A stretch of DNA of 64,000 nt from Yersinia kristensenii. GTDB lineage: Bacteria; Pseudomonadota; Gammaproteobacteria; Enterobacterales; Enterobacteriaceae. Below are positions 46,467 to 55,603 of the stretch, in pieces; positions within the stretch are counted from its first letter, which is position 1; each line of letters opens with the position of its first letter. The translations under genes and the position numbers were made by a program. The DNA is taken from positions 3,782,001 to 3,846,000 of the forward strand of contig NZ_UHIY01000001.1 in assembly GCF_900460525.1 (NCBI RefSeq), read 5' to 3'. The notes under the pieces were generated by a model, which saw only the letters and a program-made list of their open reading frames with translations, ran no database searches and was not told the origin of the DNA.

Positions 46467-48908
46467 ATGATTATCAAGTTCAGGCTGTCGCCATTTTTGA
46501 CATTGATGTATGCCTCAATGATATCTCCTGTATTTATACCACTAACGGTATTGGGGGATGATTTGCCCCCTCCGCCATCTGCTGCGGTAATGCCTGACAC
46601 GACCTTATATCTTGAACTGGTGATTAATGGCCGCAACTTCGGCGAAGCTGTGCCAGTGATATACCGTGGCGGGCATTATTATCTGACCTCCGAGCAGCTA
46701 AAAGCGGTAGGTTTCCCCTCATCCGTAGCGAATACATCTGAAGTTGCCATTGATGCTATGGAGAAAGTGCATGTTACCTACCAAGGCGATAACCAACGGT
46801 TACTCATTGATATCCCTAGTGAATGGTTACCACAGCAGCGGGTCAATACCGCCGCTACGGAGGACTATAATCTGGCTCAAAGCAGCCTTGGACTGCTATT
46901 TAACTACGATGTCTATGCCAGTCAGGGAGATAACAGTGGCCACCCCAGTAATGTTTCGGCCTGGACGGAACAGCGCCTATTCGACCACTTCGGTTTGTTC
47001 AGTAACACCGGGGTTTATCGCACTAGTTTGACGGATACCGATAACATCACTGTCGAAAAGGGGTATGTCCGATACGATACTCAGTGGCGATTAAATGATG
47101 AAAATCATATGATCAGCTACACGGCGGGTGATCTGATAACCAACTCATTAACGTGGAGCAGTTCAGTCCGCTTGGGTGGGGTTCAGATATCGCGCAACTT
47201 TGCCATCCGCCCGGACTTAGTCACTTACCCACTGCCCCAGTTTGCCGGTCAGGCAGCAATCCCCAGTACCGTTGACCTCTACATTGATAATTTTAGAACC
47301 CAATCGGCAATCGTTAACCCCGGCCCTTTTGTCATTGATAATGGGCCAAGAATCAATGGTGCCGGGCAAGCAACAGTGGTCACCACCGATGCATTAGGCC
47401 GTCAGGTCAGCACCTCAATCCTTTTTTATGTCGCCAGTAATCTGCTCAAGCCCGGTTTATGGGATTTCAGTATTTCTAGCGGCATGCTACGCCAAAACTA
47501 TGGTATTCGTTCTACTGATTATGGTTCCCCAGTAGCCAGCGGAGTGCTTCGCTATGGCACCACTCCCTGGCTAACACTTGAGGGCCGGGCAGATATTGCC
47601 AAACAACTGAATGTCGCGGGAAGTGGCGCCAGCTTACGTGTCGGTAATTATGGTGTTTTAAATGGTTCCTACAGTATCAGTGAAGCCGGTGATGACGTGC
47701 TCGGCAGCGGCATCGCCCCCACCGAAACAAATGCCGATTTACCGGCCGCCTCCTCGTCTCTGCGCTATGGCGGGCGCGGTGATCAATACGCATTCGGTTA
47801 CAGCTATAGCAATGCATTTTTCAGCTTGAATGCGCAGCGTATTACTCGCAGTGAAAACTACGGCGACTTGGCAAATTATAAAAGTGAATACCGGCCCAGT
47901 CGCCGCACAGACCAAATCACCGGCAGCCTCGGGTTAGGTGCCTATGGTTCTATCGGTTCCGGTTACTTTGATGTCCGTGATGCATTAGGGGAGCGAACCC
48001 GTCTGGTCAACCTCAGTTACAGCACCACCGTAATGGGTAACACCAGTTTTTATTTCTCGGTCAACCGGGAACTGGGCACAAAAGGCTACAACGCGCAGAT
48101 GGTCTTTAGTCTCCCTCTGGGAGATTGGGGTGCGGGCAGTATCAGCAGCGTGCGTGATACCAACAACGCCTGGAGTCAACGTGTCAACTATAGCCGCGCC
48201 ACCCCGACGAATGGTGGGTTTGGCTGGAATCTGGCTTATGCCAATGGCACCGGTGAAAGCAGCAGTTATCAACAGGCCGACCTCATCTGGCGAACCCGTG
48301 TGATGGAGAGCCGGGTTGGTGTGTATGGCAATGCCAACGAATATCGTAGCTGGGGAGAAGTCAGCGGATCACTGGTCATGATGAACCATGGAATCTATGC
48401 CAGTAATACCATTAATGATGCATTTGCGTTGGTATCAACCCGCGGCTTTGGCAAAATTCCTGTAAGTTATGAAAATCAGTTAATAGGCACCACCAATGAC
48501 GACGGTTATTTATTAATTCCGAATGTCACCTCTTATTATCAGGCTAAATTCCAGATAGATCCGATGAGCCTACCGGCGGATGTTTCCATGCCAGAAGTTG
48601 AGCGCCGCTTGGCTATTAGCGAACGTAGCGGTTATTTAGTCGATTTCCCGCTGGAACAAATTACTGCCGCGACGCTACATATTACTGATGAGTCGGGGAA
48701 AGATTTACCCAAAGGCAGCCCGATATTTGGCCTCGATACCCCCCCCGTCAGCTATGTGGGCTGGGAGGGTATTGCTTATATTGAACAAACGAATCCCCAT
48801 AACAAACTGAAAATAATCCGAGCGGATAATGGTGCGCATTGCTCTGTGCAATTCACACTGAAAAATAGTGTAGGAATACAGAATATCGGCAGCGTGATAT
48901 GCAAATAA
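46467..48908 (+). CDS. Outer-membrane pilus usher, CsuD type
   Basis: The 813-residue protein begins with a signal-like segment, then an N-terminal periplasmic domain (YLELVINGRNFGEAVPV), a beta-barrel with a plug (NPGPFVIDNGPRINGAGQA) and C-terminal domains (EVERRLAISERSGYLVDFPL). It secretes and assembles the pilus. A run of eight C lies at 48739-48746 in frame. The TTG at 46461 is an alternative start; ATG 46467 is preferred with AGGG nearby. Confidence 0.9.
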   Translation: MIIKFRLSPFLTLMYASMISPVFIPLTVLGDDLPPPPSAAVMPDTTLYLELVINGRNFGEAVPVIYRGGHYYLTSEQLKAVGFPSSVANTSEVAIDAMEKVHVTYQGDNQRLLIDIPSEWLPQQRVNTAATEDYNLAQSSLGLLFNYDVYASQGDNSGHPSNVSAWTEQRLFDHFGLFSNTGVYRTSLTDTDNITVEKGYVRYDTQWRLNDENHMISYTAGDLITNSLTWSSSVRLGGVQISRNFAIRPDLVTYPLPQFAGQAAIPSTVDLYIDNFRTQSAIVNPGPFVIDNGPRINGAGQATVVTTDALGRQVSTSILFYVASNLLKPGLWDFSISSGMLRQNYGIRSTDYGSPVASGVLRYGTTPWLTLEGRADIAKQLNVAGSGASLRVGNYGVLNGSYSISEAGDDVLGSGIAPTETNADLPAASSSLRYGGRGDQYAFGYSYSNAFFSLNAQRITRSENYGDLANYKSEYRPSRRTDQITGSLGLGAYGSIGSGYFDVRDALGERTRLVNLSYSTTVMGNTSFYFSVNRELGTKGYNAQMVFSLPLGDWGAGSISSVRDTNNAWSQRVNYSRATPTNGGFGWNLAYANGTGESSSYQQADLIWRTRVMESRVGVYGNANEYRSWGEVSGSLVMMNHGIYASNTINDAFALVSTRGFGKIPVSYENQLIGTTNDDGYLLIPNVTSYYQAKFQIDPMSLPADVSMPEVERRLAISERSGYLVDFPLEQITAATLHITDESGKDLPKGSPIFGLDTPPVSYVGWEGIAYIEQTNPHNKLKIIRADNGAHCSVQFTLKNSVGIQNIGSVICK

Positions 48909-48938
48909 TTCAACCCTGGCGAAAATAATGGAGAAAAT

Positions 48939-49949
48939 ATGACCCAGAATAAAGTGGGAATAAGCTTTGCAGATAATCTTTCGGCTATTATCGCGTTGCT
49001 AATATTACTGGCAGGACTTATTGCTCCGGCCGCTCGAGCTGATTCTTGCACCTTTTCCCCCGGCACCGTCACCCTTCCCCCCAGTTCGTCTGTGGCTGCT
49101 GGCACCACTGCGGTCAATGCTCAAGGAAACAGCGCGATGTCTTGTTCTGGGGCATTAATCACGATTGGACTATTAGGGACATTTTCCTTATCAGCCACAA
49201 TATCCAGCACGACGAACAGCCTGAACCTTAAAAACGCGGCTGGCGACCTTATCCCTTACTCTATTTATCGCACGGGATCTTTTAACCCGGCACTGAAAGT
49301 GGGTGATTCACTCGATTATAGCAGCGCCAGTTTACTCTCAATTAACTTAGGGTCATTGAACGCCAGCTTACCTATCTATATTCGTACCGGCGTCAATGGC
49401 GTGATTAGCTCCAACATTAGTGCAGGAACCTATACCGATGTGATCACTTTGGGGTGGCATTATAATATTTGCAAGGTGCTAAATCTGTTGGGGGCATGTA
49501 TTGGCTCCTGGTCAGGGAATGGCACTGGAACTGATATCACAACAGTGACCGTCACCTTAGTAGTCAGTAAAGATTGTGCGATTAATAGCACCCCAGACGT
49601 CAATTTCGGTGGTTTTGCTTTAGTCGGCCAATTCAACCCTGTCAGCCAAAATATCACCCTCACCTGTACCAAAGGCTCGACCTTTAATACTTATGTCACC
49701 GCTGGGGATAACCCTGTGACCAATTGGCGGCAAATGAAATTAAACTCCACGACCGTCACTGACTATTTACAATATCAGCTGTACCAAGGTGCTTCTGGCA
49801 GCACATTATGGGATTCAACCTCAATGCAACCCGGTTCAGGAACTGGCACCGCGCAACTCGTTCCTTATCACGCCGTGATTAACGCCAATCAGCACCAACG
49901 CACTCCAGGTGACTATCAGGATAATGTGAGTCTGGTACTTGTGTATTAA
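48939..49949 (+). CDS. Two-domain pilus tip protein, CsuE type
   Basis: The 336-residue product has a signal peptide (cleaved near AARADS) and two SCPU domains. The first (CTFSPGTVTLPPSSSV to YTDVITLGWHYNIC) lies at residues about 36-180; the second (DCAINSTPDVNFGG to YQDNVSLVLVY) at about 210-336. Its size and final position match CsuE, the tip adhesin whose hydrophobic finger loops bind surfaces. The first-domain loop regions contain hydrophobic stretches such as LITIGLLGTFSLSAT. It should cap the pilus. Confidence 0.85.
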   Translation: MTQNKVGISFADNLSAIIALLILLAGLIAPAARADSCTFSPGTVTLPPSSSVAAGTTAVNAQGNSAMSCSGALITIGLLGTFSLSATISSTTNSLNLKNAAGDLIPYSIYRTGSFNPALKVGDSLDYSSASLLSINLGSLNASLPIYIRTGVNGVISSNISAGTYTDVITLGWHYNICKVLNLLGACIGSWSGNGTGTDITTVTVTLVVSKDCAINSTPDVNFGGFALVGQFNPVSQNITLTCTKGSTFNTYVTAGDNPVTNWRQMKLNSTTVTDYLQYQLYQGASGSTLWDSTSMQPGSGTGTAQLVPYHAVINANQHQRTPGDYQDNVSLVLVY

Positions 49950-49998
49950 TTGTTAATTATGGGGACGTCATATTTATCCTGTATTGGAGTAGGACATT

Positions 49999-50079
49999 AT
50001 GAGTTTCCCTTTAATTTTCAGTGTAATAAAAGTTAAAAAACAACTTAAATTTAAGAAAATTCCGAATGAGCTGTACTAA
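49999..50079 (+). CDS. Possible small protein, 26 aa
   Basis: ATG 49999 follows GGAGTAGGACATT and the frame encodes MSFPLIFSVIKVKKQLKFKK and six more residues. It is hydrophobic then basic. It lies between the tip gene and the diguanylate cyclase. Only the ribosome-binding site supports it. Confidence 0.25.
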   Translation: MSFPLIFSVIKVKKQLKFKKIPNELY

Positions 50080-50168
50080 ATCTATCCCTGTTATACAATC
50101 TGCGGGCTTAAATAATAGCCGAAAGACTTCTACCTAAGGAAAGCCGCGATTAAACAGGAGTGGGCACC

Positions 50169-51878
50169 ATGACTGATTATGATAATCGGGAGAAATCAGC
50201 TGACATTACTCTATTAAAAGAAATGAACAGCTTACGGGATATCATCGAAAATAACTCAGACTGGATCTGGGAGGTTGATGTTACCGGCCATTATACGTTT
50301 TCATCGGCAAAATCTATCGAGCTACTAGGTCGTCTTCCGCATGACGTGATTGGTAAAACCCCATTTGATTTTATGCCCGAAGATGAGGCTAACCGGGTGG
50401 GTGAGATATTTGCCGAGATCGCGGCAGCACGTATTCCGTTTGCGGGTATACAAAATCGTAGTATCCGTGCAGATGGCAGCGAAGTCTTAGTAGAAAGCAG
50501 TGGTATCCCGCTTTTTGACGATAATGGGGAATTCAAAGGTTATCGGGGGATAGACCGTAATCTGAGCAATTTACCTTATAATGCCAGTCAACGCCTCTTT
50601 GAGTTGGAATCGATTTATTCCAGTGCCCCAGCCGGGCTGTGTTTTATCGATACAACCATATGTTACCTTACAGTAAACGACTATCTTGCTGAATTATTGG
50701 GTAAAAAAACCGTAGATATTAATGGTCGTAAAGTGGCAGAGTTCTTACCTGGCATCGTTCCTATTCTGCAAAATGCCCTGCTAAAAGCCTATTGTAACGA
50801 TAGCATCCCAGATGCTGAGTTTCAGATGCCGGATAAACAACGGGTATTTTTCATGCGTATCAATGCCGCCAGATATCCGAGCGGTCAGGTCAGTGGCCTG
50901 TCTGTCGCGATGATCGATATCTCTGCACTGAAAAAGATGGAAGAAAAGCTACGCAGCAGTAAACAACATTATCGCAATATGGTGGAACTGAACCCACAGA
51001 TCCCCTGGACGGCCTCGCCAGACGGTATGATCACCAATATCAGCTCTCGCTTTGAAAAAATTACGGGGTTAACTCGTGAAGAAGCACTGGCAGACAGATG
51101 GCTGCGAACCATCCATGTGGATGACCGCCACCCTACATTGATAAGTTGGGAACATTCTCTGCAAACACAAGAGCCACTCGACGTCGAGATACGTTTTTGC
51201 CATGTAGAAAAAGGCTGGAACTGGATGCGTATCCGCGCCGTTCCTAGCATTGACGAGCTCGGTAATGTGGAATGCTGGTACGGCACGGCGGAAGATATCC
51301 ATGAACGCAAGTTACTAGAACTTAAGCTGATTAAGGCTAATCGACGTCTGGAAATTCAAGCTCGAACAGACTCGCTAACCAAATTACCTAATCGCCGAGA
51401 GTTCAAGAAAGTATTGGCTCATGAATTTATGCGGGCAAGGCGCTCAAGTTCGCCATTGGCCGTTTTAATGATTGATATAGATTATTTTAAGAATTTCAAT
51501 GATTGTTACGGCCATATTTCTGGCGACGCATGTCTGCGATTGGTCGCCAGGGCATTGCGCAAATCATTGAAACGCAGCACCGATATTGTCGCCCGTTATG
51601 GCGGAGAGGAATTCGCCGCTATCTTGCCAGACACAGACCCAAAAGGTGCCAGTTTGGTTGCGGAGCATATTTTACAATCTATCCGGGCAATGGGTATCAA
51701 GCACGGTGAAAGCAAATTCCGCAAAGTTACCATCAGCCTGGGGGTCACCGTCTATCAATCTCAGCTGCACAGCAGTATTACTGATCAGGCTGACTTGGTG
51801 CAGACAGCTGACCAGGCGCTTTACTATTCTAAAAAGAATGGTCGTAATCAGTTTAATTTGGCCGAACTTCCCCGTTAG
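50169..51878 (+). CDS. Diguanylate cyclase with three PAS domains
   Basis: From ATG 50169 (AGGAG at 50154) the 569-residue protein has PAS domains at residues about 17-130 (SDWIWEVDVTGHYTFSSAKS), 140-255 and 275-385 (PQIPWTASPDGMITNISSRF), then a GGDEF domain from about 400. The active site is RYGGEEFAAILPD, an intact GGEEF, and the inhibitory I-site RSTD precedes it by five residues. It has no transmembrane segment, so it is a cytoplasmic sensor making cyclic di-GMP. Downstream of the pilus operon (219 bp from the tip gene) it could link c-di-GMP to pilus or biofilm control. Confidence 0.9.
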   Translation: MTDYDNREKSADITLLKEMNSLRDIIENNSDWIWEVDVTGHYTFSSAKSIELLGRLPHDVIGKTPFDFMPEDEANRVGEIFAEIAAARIPFAGIQNRSIRADGSEVLVESSGIPLFDDNGEFKGYRGIDRNLSNLPYNASQRLFELESIYSSAPAGLCFIDTTICYLTVNDYLAELLGKKTVDINGRKVAEFLPGIVPILQNALLKAYCNDSIPDAEFQMPDKQRVFFMRINAARYPSGQVSGLSVAMIDISALKKMEEKLRSSKQHYRNMVELNPQIPWTASPDGMITNISSRFEKITGLTREEALADRWLRTIHVDDRHPTLISWEHSLQTQEPLDVEIRFCHVEKGWNWMRIRAVPSIDELGNVECWYGTAEDIHERKLLELKLIKANRRLEIQARTDSLTKLPNRREFKKVLAHEFMRARRSSSPLAVLMIDIDYFKNFNDCYGHISGDACLRLVARALRKSLKRSTDIVARYGGEEFAAILPDTDPKGASLVAEHILQSIRAMGIKHGESKFRKVTISLGVTVYQSQLHSSITDQADLVQTADQALYYSKKNGRNQFNLAELPR

Positions 51879-51999
51879 AGACGAATGACGAGCGGTATTT
51901 TTTCGTGTACTCTTCTGGCGCTTTTTTTTAGCTCGGCTATTCTCAATAAGGTGGCCAATCTGGTCATACCTCATACCACTCGGTAAAGAAGGAGTCTTT

Positions 52000-52242
52000 A
52001 TGGGAAAAACTGTGGTAAAAATCAGAAGTTTCGAAGTGGATGACGCAGTATTATCCGCACCATTGGATAAAGGTGAAAACACGCTCAGTATCCCGTGTAA
52101 ATCAGATCCCGAATTGTGTATGCAGCTAGATGGGTGGGACGAAAATACCAGTATTCCTGCAACACTAGACGGTAAAGATACGCTGCTCTACAAAAAACAT
52201 TATGACCAACATCAAGACGCCTGGGTGATGAGGGTAACTTGA
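52000..52242 (+). CDS. yebV: YebV, small conserved protein
   Basis: The 80-residue protein contains LSIPCKSDPELCMQLDGWDE and LLYKKHYDQHQDAWVMRVT, matching E. coli YebV almost throughout. Its function is unknown. In E. coli it follows rsmF, which follows letB; here rsmF is absent and the pilus block lies in between. AAGGAG precedes the ATG. Confidence 0.9.
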   Translation: MGKTVVKIRSFEVDDAVLSAPLDKGENTLSIPCKSDPELCMQLDGWDENTSIPATLDGKDTLLYKKHYDQHQDAWVMRVT

Positions 52243-52254
52243 TTGTTCAAAGAT

Positions 52255-52293
52255 CCGTCACCCATAGCTAAAATTTATGAGTGGCGGTTTCTT
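52255..52293 (+). terminator. yebV terminator
   Basis: CCGTCACCCATA (52255-52266) pairs with TATGAGTGGCGG (52276-52287), with two G-T-type pairs, and TTTCTT follows. Confidence 0.65.
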
Positions 52294-52375
52294 CATTTTA
52301 CATTCAATAAAACTGCTACATCCGATAAAGCCGACGGCTAAAAATCACTTGATGTTTGCATCACAACCGCTGTTA

Positions 52376-52765
52376 TCAGAATATTTCTAACACTTTGAAT
52401 TGCATGCAAATCAACATCATATCCGGCGAAAATAGTTCGTATTCTTCAAAAAAACGCTGATGTTCTTTACGCCAATACGTCAGAGAACGATCGCCCTCCC
52501 CCTCAGCCAAAGCATGCGCCTCATCAACCTGATCAAAAGTTTTCAACTCAACATCCGTCAGCTCGATTGCACAAACCGGCTCATTGCGGCCATTAACCAC
52601 AACAAATACATCACCCGCCTGTGGGACACCTTCTTCATCCAATGCAGCACAAGTTGCTGTTTTAGTGCCATTCAGGACTAATGCCAATAAATCATCCGCG
52701 ACTTGTTCAGTATCACCAAAAGCCCAACGTTCGGCGTTTTCATATTTTTTTGGAATTGCAGCCAT
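52376..52765 (-). CDS. ASCH-domain protein
   Basis: From ATG 52765 (MAAIPKKYENAERWAFGDTE) the protein has 129 residues. It shows the ASCH fold pattern: LVLNGTKTATCAALDEEG, VVVNGRNEPVCAIELTDV, and the later DRSLTYWRKEHQRFF. ASCH (PUA-like) proteins are thought to bind RNA, and some are amidohydrolases of acetylated nucleosides (YqfB). The full frame begins 14 codons earlier but AGGAATAATG supports the later start. Confidence 0.82.
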   Translation of the reverse strand: MAAIPKKYENAERWAFGDTEQVADDLLALVLNGTKTATCAALDEEGVPQAGDVFVVVNGRNEPVCAIELTDVELKTFDQVDEAHALAEGEGDRSLTYWRKEHQRFFEEYELFSPDMMLICMQFKVLEIF

Positions 52766-52942
52766 AGTTTCATTATTCCTATTCGTAATATTATTGATGC
52801 AGCGCATATTATGCTTTAACGCTACGAACTCACTCTCGCATCAACATAAATTTTCGCTACTATACCTAAATTGCGGTAAAAAAATAAATCCCGCAAAGCA
52901 ATTTCAAATCAAACAAAGCTATCGAGGTAAAAATAAAGACCT

Positions 52943-53050
52943 ATGGTGACCAAACGCTTGCATAAAAAACATTGGAAAATGTTTGTGGTGTTACTTTGCA
53001 TCTGTGGCGCATTAATGCTGTTGCGGTGGGCATCTATGATTTTTGGCTGA
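52943..53050 (+). CDS. yniD: YniD, 35-residue membrane protein
   Basis: The frame encodes MVTKRLHKKHWKMFVVLLCI and 15 more residues ending WASMIFG. It matches E. coli YniD over its whole 35 residues, with one membrane helix after a basic N terminus. GAGG lies upstream at about 52924-52927. In E. coli the gene is near yniA; here it has moved beside yebV. The function is unknown. Confidence 0.8.
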   Translation: MVTKRLHKKHWKMFVVLLCICGALMLLRWASMIFG

Positions 53051-53061
53051 GTGAAGCGCCA

Positions 53062-53229
53062 CTATTTTTTGTCTTTAGGCAAGAATAAACAACCACATTT
53101 TGGGCACACTAGCGCTGTATTTTTGTGCACTTTTTCTGTGCTCTGCTCAGATGTCGCGCCGCAATCCGGGCACTTAATGCTCACTTTGACACTGCTAACC
53201 AATTTTCTGATGCTATCAAGAAATGACAT
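53062..53229 (-). CDS. YnfU-type small zinc-ribbon protein, 55 aa
   Basis: On the minus strand ATG at 53229 begins MSFLDSIRKLVSSVKVSIKC. Two CxxC knuckles follow (KCPDCG and VCPKCG), separated by about 20 residues, typical of a zinc ribbon. The sequence resembles E. coli YnfU. The function is unknown. The frame is convergent with yniD, whose stop is 11 bp away. Confidence 0.75.
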   Translation of the reverse strand: MSFLDSIRKLVSSVKVSIKCPDCGATSEQSTEKVHKNTALVCPKCGCLFLPKDKK

Positions 53230-53367
53230 ATGCTCGCCTCTCAGTTGTACAACCTCATTAGATTTCGTTAACCAACGCCCCTAAACCGTGGAGTGGTCAG
53301 CGTTACTCAGATTATCTTTACCGGATGAGATGTGACTCAGTGGAAATAACCGGTTTTGCAGGAGACA

Positions 53368-53457
53368 ATGGAAAGAAACAAGCAGGAAATGGAAAGATAC
53401 GAGGGGGAATATTCACCACGCTGCATGGCTGGCATGCTTGGCGTAGTGAAATGGTAG
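53368..53457 (+). CDS. Possible small protein, 29 aa
   Basis: ATG 53368 follows CAGGAGACA and the frame encodes MERNKQEMERYEGEYSPRCM and nine more residues. Hydrophilic then hydrophobic. Only the ribosome-binding site supports it; it is otherwise the only feature in the 53230-53486 gap. Confidence 0.25.
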   Translation: MERNKQEMERYEGEYSPRCMAGMLGVVKW

Positions 53458-53486
53458 GCAGGTTATTGGAAACCCTTGGTCTGGGA

Positions 53487-53720
53487 TCAGTGATTCCATA
53501 ATTCTTGGATCAACCCTCTGACCCGAACCTTGGAAGCACCAGCAACCAGGCTGATAATACGGTTCGCGCTCAACGTAGAAACATCCGTATTCCATTCATC
53601 AAACGAATGATCGGCATAACTGTCGTTGAAAACCTTTTTTATCGAGGATTCAGCTTCGGACATCTCACTGAAACTCTTAGCGTTTATTAAGCACTGAGCA
53701 ATGATTGAGACTTTTTTCAT
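53487..53720 (-). CDS. Hypothetical protein, 77 aa
   Basis: The frame begins MKKVSIIAQCLINAKSFSEM after AAGGAT at a proper distance. It is soluble, acidic in the middle (EAESSIKKVFND, DEWNTDVST) and ends VRVRGLIQELWNH. No family is recognised, and it lacks a signal peptide. It stands alone on its strand. Confidence 0.5.
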   Translation of the reverse strand: MKKVSIIAQCLINAKSFSEMSEAESSIKKVFNDSYADHSFDEWNTDVSTLSANRIISLVAGASKVRVRGLIQELWNH

Positions 53721-54181
53721 GTTTTATCCTTGATTATCGGTCGCATAGTGTAGCACAATCTCACTCTCTCTGCTCATATGCTGCTTAAATTGTTTTCTAT
53801 TTGTGCTAACCGATTGATAAAAAACGAGATCCAATAAATATCATTAGCCACTCATACCTCTAGCTCGTTTGACCCCATGCCCTTATTGACTGGCAAAATT
53901 TGACCTGCAGTCTCGATATTTTCTAAAAAAACCTATTTTGTCGCAAATCCGCAACAATAAATTCATTATTTATTCATTTGTTGTGCGCTTTTTATTCAAT
54001 TAAAGTCTATAGTGTAAGGGTTCTGACATAGTCACATGTTTTACCCCTGTAGGTAACCGAGGTGTCAAATGATCAGCAATTTCTTTCTCTATTCACTTTT
54101 TATTATCTATATCAGTGCCGCAGTTGTTGATGGCTCGCTGCCCCTATTTAGCCAGATGTAGTTATTTTAGTCTGATGTAAC
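53721..54181. other. Intergenic region with one possible small ORF
   Basis: The stretch is very AT-rich. Apart from the 30-codon frame at 54069 nothing recognisable is present. It presumably contains the promoter of the minus-strand 77-aa gene at its left end. Confidence 0.4.
54069..54161 (+). CDS. Possible small membrane protein, 30 aa
   Basis: ATG 54069 follows CGAGGTGTCAA. The frame encodes MISNFFLYSLFIIYISAAVV and ten more residues: one hydrophobic helix with a short tail, like known enterobacterial mini-membrane proteins. No family match is known to me. Confidence 0.35.
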   Translation: MISNFFLYSLFIIYISAAVVDGSLPLFSQM

Positions 54182-55438
54182 TCAATGTGAATCTGTAACC
54201 CCGTTCTCATTAGAGAGCGCGTATTGCAATAAAGCCCCCATTTCAATAGCACCCGGTGGCCGTAACGCCCATTTAGGTCCCTGTAAAGCCTGCGCATAAC
54301 CCGCCTGATATAAATGCTCCATCTTCACCGGATCAAAAATCTCTGCGCCGTTAATATCAATATCCGATGGAATAGTTATCCAGTGAAATCCTGATTTTTC
54401 AGCCAATGAGAAAGCATAAATTCGATATAAATCGCCGACTAATGCCGCTTTACTGGTTGAATCCAGTGTGCGTAAAGCAATATTCCGGACCAATCGCGGA
54501 GTGGGTGCGGGTTGTGGGCCAAGCTGACCATTGTGAATAATATATATATCTTCTTTACTCTCGGCTAAGCCCGCTCTGGCACGCACCACTTTCGAGCTGT
54601 ATACCCCTCCATTGTAAAAAACTCGTGCCGCAACTCCACCATCGACGTGCATTTCATCGTAATGTTGACCTTTAGCCACCACATCAAAAAATACAGGTGA
54701 AAAAGCGACGGGTACAGAGGAAGAGGCAAGCATTACTTTACGGAATAATATTAAAGCTTCTGGTGTCCCTTTCGTGGCAATCAGCCCCATGTTCCACACA
54801 ATAAAGCGCTGCGAATCAAGATCAACCGTGCCCATATACAACCGCCGCCCATGTTGATGGGCCTTGGCTATTTCACTCAGTAATTGAGGGGTGATATGGC
54901 CATCAATGAGCTGAGAGAGTGGGCTAGTATCAGCCAAGGATTCGCGGAAAAATAGACGAAACAGCAGATTATCCAGATGGAAAATATCCTGGGTGGTCGT
55001 TGTGGTATAAAAGTCATGCAGCGCCTGGTCATAATCACTGCCTAAGAAGGCAAAAGGCGCAATCAGAGCGCCGGTTGATACCCCACTCACCACTTTAAAA
55101 ATCGGCCGCTTGCCCGTTTTAGTCCAGCCATTCAAAAAACCGGCACCGAAAGCGCCATTAGGGCCTCCGCCTGATAAGGCTAAGTGAGGATAAACATGAG
55201 TCCCATCAGCCACGCGGAACATCTCTTTCGGTTCGTCTTTATAAGATTGCAGTAAGTCAGCTTCAAATATTGGGCTAATATGCCCAGCTCCCGCGCGAAC
55301 ATTAGGCATTCCAGGGATTTCCGCTTCAGGCATTAACGCCACAGGTACTGGATTTCTAGGTAATTGACTACAAGCGCCTAATAAAAAAAAACCTGTCAGT
55401 AGCACCACGGCACGTATTAACTTCCCACTTTTTATCAT
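54182..55438 (-). CDS. Patatin-like phospholipase lipoprotein
   Basis: From ATG 55438 (MIKSGKLIRAVVLLTGFFLL) the signal ends in GACSQ, a lipobox. The patatin domain shows the oxyanion motif GGGPNGAFGAG near residue 90, the nucleophile GVSTG near 117 and the DGG acid motif (HVDGGVAAR). It would hydrolyse lipid acyl chains in the envelope. The 418-residue length fits other secreted bacterial patatins. Confidence 0.85.
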   Translation of the reverse strand: MIKSGKLIRAVVLLTGFFLLGACSQLPRNPVPVALMPEAEIPGMPNVRAGAGHISPIFEADLLQSYKDEPKEMFRVADGTHVYPHLALSGGGPNGAFGAGFLNGWTKTGKRPIFKVVSGVSTGALIAPFAFLGSDYDQALHDFYTTTTTQDIFHLDNLLFRLFFRESLADTSPLSQLIDGHITPQLLSEIAKAHQHGRRLYMGTVDLDSQRFIVWNMGLIATKGTPEALILFRKVMLASSSVPVAFSPVFFDVVAKGQHYDEMHVDGGVAARVFYNGGVYSSKVVRARAGLAESKEDIYIIHNGQLGPQPAPTPRLVRNIALRTLDSTSKAALVGDLYRIYAFSLAEKSGFHWITIPSDIDINGAEIFDPVKMEHLYQAGYAQALQGPKWALRPPGAIEMGALLQYALSNENGVTDSH

Positions 55439-55603
55439 TATATTTTCCAACAATACGGCCATAGGTAACTCACTAACTTTATATTACTTTGATGAAGATC
55501 GCCTAAATGCGGGCTATCGATTAAGCCACTGTTGCTGTGAGTGGTACGAGTCATCCCCCCTACTCTGCGGTTTCAGGAGTTTCTCCCCCCACCGTATGGG
55601 CTA

